Origin: Paracyclopina nana | Taxonomy: Eukaryota > Arthropoda > Copepoda > Cyclopoida > Cyclopettidae | Assembly: GCA_019096065.1 (NCBI GenBank) | Contig: JAGUCH010000005.1 | Coordinates: forward strand, 3,782,001 to 3,846,000 | Direction of reading: 5' to 3' | DNA: 64,000 nt | Shown: positions 40,470-50,651 of the stretch, piece after piece | How the letters are laid out: each line of letters opens with the position of its first letter | Position numbering within the stretch: the first letter of the stretch is position 1 | Made by a program: the position numbers and the translations under genes | Notes under the pieces: generated by a model | What the model was told of the DNA's origin: nothing | The model's input: only the letters and a program-made list of their open reading frames with translations | The model's database searches: none

Positions 40470-40475
40470 AATAAA
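40470..40475 (+). terminator. Poly(A) signal of the CDK gene
   Basis: AATAAA about 200 nt after the CDK stop codon, followed by the convergent xylulokinase gene. Confidence 0.55.
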
Positions 40476-40770
40476 ATTGCTGATCTCTGCATTTTTTAGA
40501 ACAATGAGAACACGACGGCTCTTTTTTCGTCCACAATCCAATTCTAGGATATCTGCAGCAATTGTAGTCGATGGAGGTAGTATAGCAAAAACTAAAGCAT
40601 TTATGAGATTAATCATAGTCATGAAGTTCGCGGAAAGAGGTTAAGTTTAGCAATAAAAAGTATCGAGGGGGTGGTTGGTTGAGAGCTATAGGCTGCTGCA
40701 GAGGAAACTTTTTCCAGATGAGGTCGTTAAGATAGCAGCATCAATGTTGTAACCAGATCTTCTTCTCCTT

Positions 40771-43700
40771 CTAACAGCAGTGCTCAGTGGAAATGGTATC
40801 TTCCAAAACTTTGAACCTCTCCAGGAGAGGCCGATATACCTAAAAAAGGAGAGGAGAAAGAGGTCATGGGACCATGATGATGAAACTAATTCATAAGTCC
40901 TGATGAGCTTTTCCACTCCTCGGAGGAGGATTTTCATATTGGTCTACCACAAAACTACTTTATTCGGCTCGATATCGAGCCTGTCAAAATAAAGGTTTTG
41001 GAAATGCTTTCACAGGTTCCAAAACTCCTCTCTAAAATATTGATAACTGATACCGAAGCCAGTAGGTGTTGGCCTTCGAGCAATTATCAACATTGCCCAC
41101 ATCTTTTCAATTGAACGCTATGAATAATTCAAAGAGCCAAACTCCTCCTTTCAAGGCAGATTTTGAATTAATTCTCATTTAGCTAACTTTTTCTCCAAAA
41201 GTTGTCACATTAAAAAAGTTTCCTTACCGACTTGGCATCCTTATGAGGCATCACAGAATTATTTCCCACATTCATCCGGAATTTCTTCTCCCTGGTAAAT
41301 TGAGCAAATGTGCTCTCGGATGATCTAGTGGCAACATGCATGGCTCTCAGGCCGGCCCCGAGAGCAGCCGAATTCCTGGTCAACTCCTACAATACAGTAT
41401 ATGTATGTAGTAGAAAAAAAGCAGATTGGACAAGAAGAAGCTGAAGCGCCACGCGGACAGAATGGCAAAAGCCATTGAAGTTGGCTCATTGTGTATGCAG
41501 AACACATCGCGAGCCCTGAGCAAAAGGCTGTCTTGGAAAAAATGGCCAATATTCACTCACCTGGGTAAAAACGGGAGCATTGAATACATCCGCAATGATC
41601 TGGAGAATGCTCATGTTCGCTGACCCACCACCTGTTACCATGATTTTGGTCTCGCCATCTGAAATGAAATCCAGCTTAATTGTGCGCTTTTGTACACATA
41701 ATGGATGGTCTAGCCATCTATTTTGGCTTGCTATGGGACTTGTGATATCCGGATTTTTATTATTCCAGGGGCGAATGGCGCATTGAAAATTTATGATTCG
41801 GCTGCTATTGACGGCAAAGCAGCGCAGCATTGGCTCTTACCGATTTTGAAGCCCATTTTCTCCACGTGCAGCCTCTTGGCCATTATTTGGCCTTCGACCA
41901 AAGCTCTCACTTCAACCTCGTTGCTAGCAAATTTGCCCACCTTTTCGTTAGCTTTGTTGTACCGAAAGTCTCCTTTCCTGTTATGTGGAGTGATCTCGGG
42001 GTAATCGTAGTACAATCCTGCAAAAGATGTGAGTGGTGACTTGATCAACGAATCAAGCGTTTTAAGCATATAAGTTGGTATCATCAAAATCATCAGCGTG
42101 AAGATGGGAATCTCAGGCAAGTTTCCAAATTTGTTGCCTCTTGTGCAATTTCGGACAAGATTGCAATGTGCCAAGATTGCTAGCGACAGCAAAGGCTGAA
42201 ACTTGTCCAATCTAACATGCACATTTTACCTAATATCAAAAGTGGACGTATTCACCAAATTTGTTAGGCTGTTGAAGGGGAAGAACAACGATCGATCATC
42301 CTAGCCATGATCGTTAGCTATGGGAAGATTTGCATGCCTACTTAGGCAGTAAAGTAATTGGCGAAGTTTGCTCTCCACTTCCATGTCTCTATATGCTTAC
42401 CAATGTTGCCAAAGTTGCCTCTTGGCGTGCTGTCTAGAAGTTGATTGAAGAGGTCCCAATTTCCCTCAGCCACTTCATCCCTTATTCGTTCACGCGTCAC
42501 GGAGCCATTCTTGTAGCTGCAAAATCATCTCATCGCGTTAATTTCTTATGATACAAGTAGGTGTATCTAGCCGTGTATGAAAAATGCTGCAAGCTAATCT
42601 GTAGTAGGTTTTATAGTTAAGTGGCTGTCGCAGCGGAAATGGGCTGCGGATGCCGGATGCCTTGCTAAAAAATCACGAGGCTTTCTTTTTTACTTGTCTA
42701 CATGGAAAATAATGAGCTTTCCAGCATGTATATAAAGTGTATCATTGCTAATACAGTTTTTTTCTGATCGTTTCTTTTGTTCTCATCATGCGAGTGACTG
42801 GCTTTGGACAAAATCAGAACCTCTCCTCGCAAGTGGTACAATATGCATATAGTGGCTATTGCCATTATGATGCATAGCAGCCAGCTAAGGATAAACAAGT
42901 GCATTTCTCACCACAAAAGGGCCATAAAAGCATTGCTATCCACTGGATTTGGCCAAATGTGTCCCATTAGTTGGGGCTGTACACCGTCCGCATCCAGCCA
43001 TGCCATCACCGTATCTGAAGTGCCCAAAGAGATGCACAACTCCCCAGCTTCAAGGCCCATTCCTGCGAGTGAGGATTGGTTGTCACCAGTAAAAGCCACG
43101 ATTTGACAGTCAGATTCGAAACCAAATCTGTCCGACATGTACGCAGATATGGGGCCCAAGATAGAAGGAGTGGCAGTGACTGGACCTAGCATGGACCTTA
43201 AATCTGGACCACAAGCATCCAGGCATTCCTGATGCCAATCATGGCTATGGATATCCAAAAGGTTCATTCCTCCGGCATCCGATGCATCAATTGGTGCAAT
43301 TTCTCCAAGGAAAAGTGAGGCAGCAAATGAGCTCACCAAAGAGATCCTTTCAGTATTTGAATAGGCCTCTGCCTTTTCTTGCGCAATCTTGGCAATTTGG
43401 TTTCCTGCAATGAAAATTGGTAGCGAAAAAAGAATACTCCTTGTTGCCATAGAAGTAAACCTGTAAATCTTTCATAAGCTCTGGAGCCAGTAACTCGTGC
43501 CAAGGCCTCTGGACCTCCGATAGCCTCTTCGAGGCTGCGACATTGTTTTTCTGTTGAAGAATCCATCCAAATGGGAGAGTCGAGGATTGAGAAGGCGTGT
43601 GCCAATTCATCATGCATGAACTTGTCTGGCCTGAGATTTTTCAGCATTTCTCCAGCTCCTGTACGCCAATAAATACTACCATGCTGTTGGCCAGCTCCTG

Positions 43701-44036
43701 ACAATGCTCCAACTTTGGACAAGTCCACACCTTGGATCCGGATTTTCTCCATCAAAAGGTCCAGGGCCTTCACCCACATGATTGTGGGAGATGTCACACG
43801 CCCATCTGAGCCCTCGTGAAATCCGTGGTGTGTCCGGTACTCCTTCAGGTCCCTGTCAAAGTTGACATGCTCCTCATTGATCACATTGAGAGCTGCGTCA
43901 ATCACAACGGCTTTAATCTGCAAAAGTCATCATGATTTATGGGCTATTTTAGCAAGTTATGGAAAAAACTTACTTGTTGGGTGGAGAAGTCAAACCCCAA
44001 ATAAATACTATCTTTTGGAGTATCCTGGGTCTCCAT
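40771..44036 (-). CDS. XYLB: Xylulose kinase (FGGY family)
   Basis: Eight exons (44036-43974, 43917-43461, 43404-42912, 42516-42401, 42017-41841, 41658-41561, 41386-41228, 40839-40771) give 543 aa, close to human XYLB (536). The enzyme phosphorylates D-xylulose with ATP to xylulose 5-phosphate in the cytosolic glucuronate-xylulose pathway. Visible are the N-terminal LGFDFSTQQ, GALSGAGQQHGS, PIWMDSST, FTGDNQSSLAGM and SLGTSDTVMAW, the FGGY-type ATPase signatures, and KIMVTGGGSANMSILQIIADVF near the C-terminus. Exon phases all agree. The last exon, VYRPLLERFKVLED, fits the family's C-terminus. It is convergent with the CDK gene and divergent from the MBOAT7-like gene. Confidence 0.93.
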
Positions 44037-44448
44037 ATTGCTGTGTGTCAACAGTTTTTTATATTGCTCTACATTTCTTGCTTGACAGCTTTGATACTAT
44101 AGTTCATATAAATGTAGCTGTTGCTTGCCACCACCATGCATTCTGCGGACACTACCTGGACTATATAACTCGTAAGGTTCATTCATTCAATGAACGTGTG
44201 CCGATAATGTATATTTTTTCCGCGAGATCGCGCGGCGTTACTTTGTTTACATTTTTGTTTTTCTTGGTTGCTTAATTTTCTTGCGCATTCTCTTCATGCT
44301 CTTTTGCGTGAAAGAAAAAAAAAATATTGAAAATGTCAAGAACGTGTAGAGGTTTTGTTGACTTGAATGAGTGAAAGTTCCGTTGTTGTTGTCAGATATT
44401 TAATATTTTGCTACTTGCTTCAGCTGAAAGCTCGGCCTCATAGTCATC
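44037..44448. promoter_or_regulatory. Divergent promoter region of XYLB and MBOAT7-like genes
   Basis: The two ATGs are 412 bp apart on opposite strands, so both promoters must lie here. I see no clear TATA box. An open frame on the plus strand overlaps the first XYLB exons antisense and is not supported. Confidence 0.45.
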
Positions 44449-46241
44449 ATGTGGGATGATTTGGTCTATGTTACCTTACTGCTTGTTTCCATTGCTTTTG
44501 GAAAGGTGACAAGATCAATTCAAGATGTCAAAGCTCGAAAGTGGGCATCCAGTATGTTCGGGCTGGCCATTGTCATGGTCGTGTCTGGGTGGCATTTTCT
44601 GCATCCCATTGCTTCAGTGATCATCCATTCAATTCTGATCAAGATCAGTCCCAACAAGAGGGTTCATTGGATCAATTTCACTGTAGGCTTCCTTCATCTC
44701 TTCTTCTTTCGACTGTGCGGTTCTGGATCAGGGTTTTGGCCTTGGTCCTGGTTTTCTGTGCCACCCTCACACACCAATGCTATTCAAATGATCATGACAC
44801 TCAAGCTGATGGGGCTGGCTTTTGAAGTTCATGACTCGGAGAACATGTCAAAGGACCAAACTGACAAAAGCCTGGATAAGAAATACAAGCTCGTAAATCC
44901 AGCTGTAATTGACGTATTTCATTATGCTTTTGCTCACTCGGGCATTTTGACAGGTTCGTAAACCAATGATTACATAGTGAATTTACACAGCACGTCATGA
45001 TTTTAGGTCCCTACTTCAAATTCAGGACATTCCAAGATCTCTATGAGACACCTTATGCCAAATATGCAGATTGCGACGCGGCCATGCTGCGTCGCATCAA
45101 GCGCGTGCCAATTTATGTAGTCCTATTCCTGCTGTCTGGCTACTTATTTCCTCTAAAGGTATTGATTTCCTATTTAAATTATTAGGCTTCATAAATCATG
45201 TTTGCACCAGGCTGTCTTGGATGACCAATACTATGAATCATCGAGTATATGGTACCGTATTTTCAACATGACTCCCATCTTCTTCAACTTTCGAATGAGA
45301 CTCTACTCTGGATTCATTTTGTCTGAATGCTCCTGCATCATGGCTGGTCTGGGAGCATATCCCACGAAAGCTGACCCAAAGCCAGGTAAAATTAAGGAGT
45401 GTTTTGAAAAACAGCCCTCTTTCACAAAAAACACTTCTCTTTTAAAAACGTGAAATATCAAATTAGTGCATTGGATGCCAACAAGCTCCCATCTTTTCAC
45501 CTCAAATTTAATCCTATTTGAGCATAGCTTGATGAACCTCGTGAGTTTTCACTCAAATCTCAGAATTCAAACTTGTTATCTCCAAGATTACGTTAGCTGC
45601 CGTCACTCCACTTTGAAGTCTAGTTATTACTTGCGTAACAACGTTGTTGATGTCTATTTTTGTTTGTTTCCCCTTCAGGCCAAGGCCCGTCAAAGCTTCA
45701 GGAGCTGGAAAGCTTCAAGGAAAACGACGAAATCAATTTTGAAACGGTCCATAACATTGACGAGTGGATGACGGAAAGTGTAACCACCATGAGGGAAGCA
45801 TTGAAGTTTTGGAACATGACAGTGCAGTGGTGGCTCGTAGCCAATGTGTATCGGCGATTGCCCGGTCTATCTCGAGGACTACGAACAGTAGCAGTCATGG
45901 TCACGTCATCTGCGTGGCATGGAGTGTACGCCGGGTACTACTTGTCATTGGGATCTGTCCCTTTTGTTCTGGCAGTTGAAGATCTGTACGAAAAAATCCT
46001 ACGGAGAAAGCTAGTCAGCTCCGTGGGCATATATGATTTCGTAGCTTGGTTCATGCGATTTCAATGGTTTTCGTACCTTGGCATGGGTTTCCAGTTGCTC
46101 AGAATTGACTCGACCATGAAGTTCTGGAGCTCCATCTACTACGTGGGTCATTTGGTATTGCCGGTTTTCTACGCTGTTGGATTGGCCATAGTGAATCCAT
46201 TGCTTAAGGCACTTTGGTCAAGTCCACAAAAAGACAAATAA
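44449..46241 (+). CDS. MBOAT7: Lysophosphatidylinositol acyltransferase, MBOAT7-like
   Basis: Four exons (44449-44953, 45007-45158, 45211-45385, 45679-46241) join in phase to 464 aa (human MBOAT7 is 472). The family re-acylates lysophosphatidylinositol, preferring arachidonoyl-CoA, in the endoplasmic reticulum (Lands cycle). The sequence shows multiple membrane segments, TNAIQMIMTLKLMGLAFEV, GILTGPYFKFRT, FFNFRMRLYSGF, AGLGAYP, the MBOAT motif FWNMTVQWWL and the catalytic His in SSAWHGVYAGYYLS. The ATG at 44449 is the first Met and starts a hydrophobic N-terminus. An ATTAAA signal lies at 46268-46273. It shares an upstream region with XYLB. Confidence 0.93.
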
Positions 46242-46273
46242 GCTTTTTTGTTGCTCTAAAAACTTCTATTAAA

Positions 46274-47038
46274 CAAACGCGATCTCAGAAGCTTTCTTAT
46301 CTTATTCCTCGCGTTACTCCGGAGTCTGAATGCCAGCGCAGCGATTATTGCGTTCTTTCTATTTTTTATTGCTTACTCCCATATGGTTGGATGTTGGCAT
46401 GAGCTTAACAAACCTAACCTTCTTATCAGCATGAAAATCGAGGGTGCATGGAGCTCACACGAATTCAGTTTTGGGTACCATTAACATTGGACGTATTTGT
46501 ATTTATATCTTGCTTTTGTAGAGTGACATGTTGTTTCACGTGCAAGTTATGGATGAAGCCAATCTTGTCAAACGCAATTCCTCCATGTTTTCCAATTGAG
46601 TTGGTTGCAATGAGTAACACTTGAGAATATCGGAGCCATTAGATACTAGCCGTGCTGTTATCAGTTGTTATATATCAAGAACGTGTGTAATTTGTATCAG
46701 CCAGACCGACTTGCAGTAAAATATGTATTGTTTTTAGAAGTCCAGTAGCGGTCTTTGGCTGCTCGCATTAAGCTCCCCATCAAGATTAGCTCTAGTATTC
46801 CTATACTAGCGTTCGATACATTGACTGATCCCAATACATGTCTCCACGGCGTTGAGACGATGAGCCAATAAGAAGCTCTTTGTAGCACTACAACACTTCT
46901 TCTATTTTCACTACGCTCTCTTTTTCGGCCTTCTCTTCCATTGTGTGGCATTAGACGGACTACAGCCTTTGCTGACGCCACACATTTTCTTCACAAAAAT
47001 CTATTACGTTTTTAAAGGCTAACAAAGTTACCTGTAAG
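46274..47038. other. Intergenic region
   Basis: Between MBOAT7-like and the first GPCR. AT-rich, no exon recognised. A minus-strand open frame at 46697-46981 has no domain. Confidence 0.45.
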
Positions 47039-47326
47039 TATAAAAGTTTATACTAATGTCTACGTAAGAGAAACTAGTTTGCTCCTGAAAACTTTTCCCA
47101 CTCTTCCTCTTCCTTTCGTCAAGTCAGGAGGGTAGTTAAATTGTGTAAGGCATAATAACATTTTGGCTCTCTTAATTTAGGAATAAAAAGGAGACACGTG
47201 AGCCTTTTAATCTAATTTTTAGCAGCAAGTGTTCACTGTTCTAATATTCTTTATATTAGCTTAGGACGTTTGATGTACAGCATCCCATATAGTATTTTCT
47301 GTATACATTTCTTTGCAGGACACTAG
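47039..47326 (+). promoter_or_regulatory. TATA box and probable 5' UTR intron of GPCR 1
   Basis: TATAAAAG at 47039-47046. A strong acceptor (TTTCTTTGCAG) ends at 47319, just before the ATG at 47327. A GTAAGG donor at 47145 would make a 175-nt leader intron. The leader splice is inferred. Confidence 0.45.
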
Positions 47327-48923
47327 ATGAGCAACATAACAGAATTAGTGTCGGATAGGCTTCGCACATTTTTCCCTGATGATGGCCAAATGATCATGGG
47401 AATCTCTTACTTGATCATGGCTATCATAGGTGAGAAATGTTCTTTGTCTTGTTCAATTCATAATTTTTTTACTTGCATAGGTGTTGTTGGGAATGTTTTC
47501 ACAATACTCGTGATGGTATTCTACAAAAGGCTAACAAATAGCTGCACTCCCTACTTGATAAGCGTGGCTGTGAGTGATCTGCTAATGACCGGTCTCATTT
47601 TACCAGTTGTTGGCCTCAATGCAGTGTCCGGAAAAGTTTTCGTTCCCAAGTTCCTCTGCAAATGGGTTGGTGTCGTTTATCATGTGGCCCTTTGTAAGAT
47701 GCATAATTATAACCCTCGCGTGCGAAAAACAGTTAGAAAATGTATGCACTATTTTTGCAGCGAGTTCCTGGTCCGGATTGGCCATGGTCAGTGCTATTCG
47801 GTGTATGGCAATCTGGACAAACCACCAATGCTTCTTGCTGAGATGTAGCAAGGTGCTAATAACAGCCATTTGGATACTTCCCGTGGTTTTGATAACCTAT
47901 TTCATACAAGACAATTGGGGCTCCGAGGAGCATATACGCACAGGGTACATATGCTGGTTCATCTGTGGAGTTGACAACATGGTCCACGTAAGCCTGCTAT
48001 ACTATATAACTTGATTTATTGCCACTCAATTGACAATCCGTCAAAATTTTCAAAAGCAATGTGTTTTGTCTAGACGCTCCGGGAATAGGCATTGACTTAT
48101 TTTTGAAGACACTCACGAAAAGATTTACCTAACGTTTTTCAGGATAATCCTGTGATCACAAGCTCAGAGATTGTATTTTGGCTGTCAGCCCTGTTCAACT
48201 TTGTGCCCTTGCTCATAATGGTGATAAGCTACTCGATGATCTGCTACAAAATGCAAGTGAGCAAGAGAGCACTTACTACGCATGGCGGCAAAGCTTTCAA
48301 CAAGCATAAAAGTGAAGTGAGTAGTGTGTTACAATATTTTAGGAAAGATATGGATTAGCCCCGTTAATTTTTTGTGTTTCAGGTCCGGTTCACAAAAATG
48401 ATCGGCATAATATTCGGTGGCTACATATCGTTCACCTTCATACCTGGCGTAGTTATAGTTATTAGGTAATACTAGTTTTAAGTAATTTTAGCCAGACTTC
48501 CTTCTACTATGCTGCAATTTGAAACCGGTCCGGATTACCAGCTAAAAATGACATAACGCGCCTCTCTTATTCCACAGGAGCTCGTATCCGCTCTTGCTTA
48601 ACCAAAGTATCTCAAATGAGGATCTTGACTCGATTGGCAATCAAATCATACATCATGGAGACATGTGGATGTTTGTCTTTCTTTTCGTGCCATTTGTCAC
48701 AAACCCGTTCATTTACGTCATTTCCAATCCTGTGTACCGAAAGGCTTACCAAGAGTTTTTGAACAACAACTTCGGTCGACGATCTAGGTACTTTAGGCAA
48801 ATGTTTATTCAATTTCAAGTAAATCTTTTAATGTGGCCATTCTTTTTCTCTCTTTTTAATTCCAGGGCAAACCATACTCCGAAAGCTCTCATGCAGCTTG
48901 AGAGGATAAATAGATTTAATTGA
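47327..48923 (+). CDS. Rhodopsin-like GPCR, tandem copy 1
   Basis: Seven exons (47327-47429, 47481-47693, 47761-47987, 48143-48316, 48383-48465, 48578-48787, 48866-48923) give 355 aa. Seven membrane segments are readable: GVVGNVFTILVMVF (TM1), TPYLISVAVSDLLMTGLILPV (TM2), SSSWSGLAMVSAIRCM (TM3), TM4-TM6 and FVTNPFIYVISNP (TM7, intact NPxxY). The TM3 end reads AIRC instead of D/N-R-Y, and TM6 lacks CWxP. A potential N-glycosylation site (NIT) lies at residue 3. The overall look is nearest the moody/Tre1-like group of orphan receptors, but the ligand is unknown. All intron positions and phases match copy 2. AATAAA lies at 48955-48960. Confidence 0.88.
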
Positions 48924-48960
48924 AAATACATATACTCGTCAATGAAACAAGGCAAATAAA

Positions 48961-49392
48961 GGAATGGCACGAGGAAAATTATTCACTCAATGGATTCCAT
49001 ATTGATCCAGATCCAAATCTATGGAAAGAGAGTGCGTTTATTCATAATTATTGGCCTGGCATCATATGGGATTTTTGAGAGGAGCAATTTTGCTTTTGTA
49101 TATTATACTTTTGTATAATATTTCAGCAGCCAAATATGAGCTCGAATTGATCTTTGGAGCATATTTGCTAAGCGGTATTGCTTTTCTGAAAAGCCATACT
49201 GCTATATATTATATCTGAAGACCAAATAGTCAAATAAATCGTAGAAATATCATGCTAGCTCAGTTGGGTTTTCTGCTTTTTCCTCATTACGGCTGTTCTT
49301 CAAATTGCATGGAAGTAGATTAACTTGAAATAATGCTCAATTAGTAGGCTCTTCACAGGATTGCGATCCGACCAGCTCTGCTTTAGAGGAGA
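48961..49392. other. AT-rich spacer
   Basis: 3' flank of GPCR 1; nothing recognised. Confidence 0.45.
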
Positions 49393-50218
49393 AATGCATA
49401 ATTAGATAATGTAATCTTTAACTAGAATATTTGATTGCTTTTTGTCGCTACAGCTAAAGCAGTTTTTACTTGTGGCGTACGAAAAGAAAGATTTTTAAAA
49501 AATCTCAAAAGGGTATTACGCATAATTTTGTCGTTGTGCTTGCCTCAAGTTCAGGGAAGCATACCAGCTAATTAATAAGCTAGAGGTATGGATAATACGA
49601 GACAACGCAGTTTTCCAGTCGAGTAGATTGTAGTTGAAAACCATTGAACTTTACTCAACTTTGCTAGGATGTAAGTCGAGGAGAAATAGGCAGTCTCGAC
49701 AGTTACAATAGAGGTTCTTTCGGGTATATGATGAATCCGAGCTTCAAAATTGTCGGTTCTTTGTTGGCAGAGCTTTCGAAATCCATCAATCAAAAGTTAA
49801 TTTAACAAAGAATGCATAATCAGGTAATGAAATCTTTTACTGAAATATATGATTGCTCTTTCGTCAGTTCGAATCGCTACAGATAAAGCAGTTTTTAAAT
49901 GTGGCCTCGTACGATACAAAAGATTTTAAAAAATACTTAGTAGGGTATTGTGCATAATTTTGTCTTTTTATGTGCTTGCCTCGACTTCAAGGAAGCATCT
50001 AATTAATAAGCCAGAGGTATGGATAATACGAGACAACGCAATTTACCAGTCGAGTTGATTGTAGGTGCAGCTGAGAGTTTAAGTCGAGGAGAAATAGGCA
50101 GTCTCGACAGTTACAATAGAGGTTCTTTCGGGTATATGATGAATCCGAGCTTCAAAATTGTCGGTTCTTTGTTGGCAGAGCTTTCGAAATCCATCAATCA
50201 AAAGTTAATTGAACAAAG
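49393..50218. repeat. Tandem duplication of about 415 bp in the GPCR spacer
   Basis: Copy A is 49393-49810 and copy B is 49811-50218. The first part of each unit has diverged with indels, but the last 138 nt (49673-49810 and 50081-50218) differ at a single base. That base separates TAA in copy A from GAA in copy B in one reading frame. Copy B holds a 69-codon open frame (50019-50228); copy A is broken by TAG early on. Whether this block is coding is unknown. Confidence 0.85.
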
Positions 50219-50482
50219 ACTGCCCTGAGTTGTCGAATATACTTTTCGGGTCCCATTATATGAAACTTCCTTGGGCAAGGAAAGCTACTTCATTAAAGTA
50301 TGTCACAGAAAAAGTGTAGTGTTTTCTGGCTGAGTCAAATATCGCAAAAAAGTGAAAGCAGGAAGTCATCCTCAAATAGAAAGATTCTCCCTAGGCCAAA
50401 GTGAATAACTGTATATTTTTCAAGCCCTTTTTTGGAAGCTAAAATGGTTGGGTTAAAGCTAATGAGAAAGGTTAAAGGGCAG

Positions 50483-50488
50483 TATAAA
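50483..50488 (+). promoter_or_regulatory. TATA box of GPCR 2
   Basis: TATAAA 164 nt upstream of the GPCR 2 start codon, with no need for a leader intron. Confidence 0.45.
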
Positions 50489-50651
50489 TGAAAAAGCTTG
50501 GATTATGCTACTCTCTGGTTGGTGTGCTTGCGCATGTTGCGCGCGTAACAAGTTATGAGAGGCCTTAGTTAGCTCAGTTGCTTCCCTTCACTTGTCATTA
50601 CAAGATGACTTCTTGAACCAGGATAGCTATCTTAGATAGCACACGAACACA

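Noticed and set aside
41791..42222. 143-codon reading of XYLB exon 5 including upstream sequence
   Set aside because: The part upstream of 42017 is intron: it has a good acceptor at 42018, and the family sequence resumes exactly there.
43862..44275. 137-codon plus-strand frame upstream of MBOAT7
   Set aside because: Overlaps XYLB exons 1-2 in antisense and has no domain; it is a shadow of the XYLB coding sequence.
47327..47848. Single long exon for the start of GPCR 1
   Set aside because: It reads through a 51-nt intron and past the exon 2 donor; alignment with copy 2 fixes the true splice sites.
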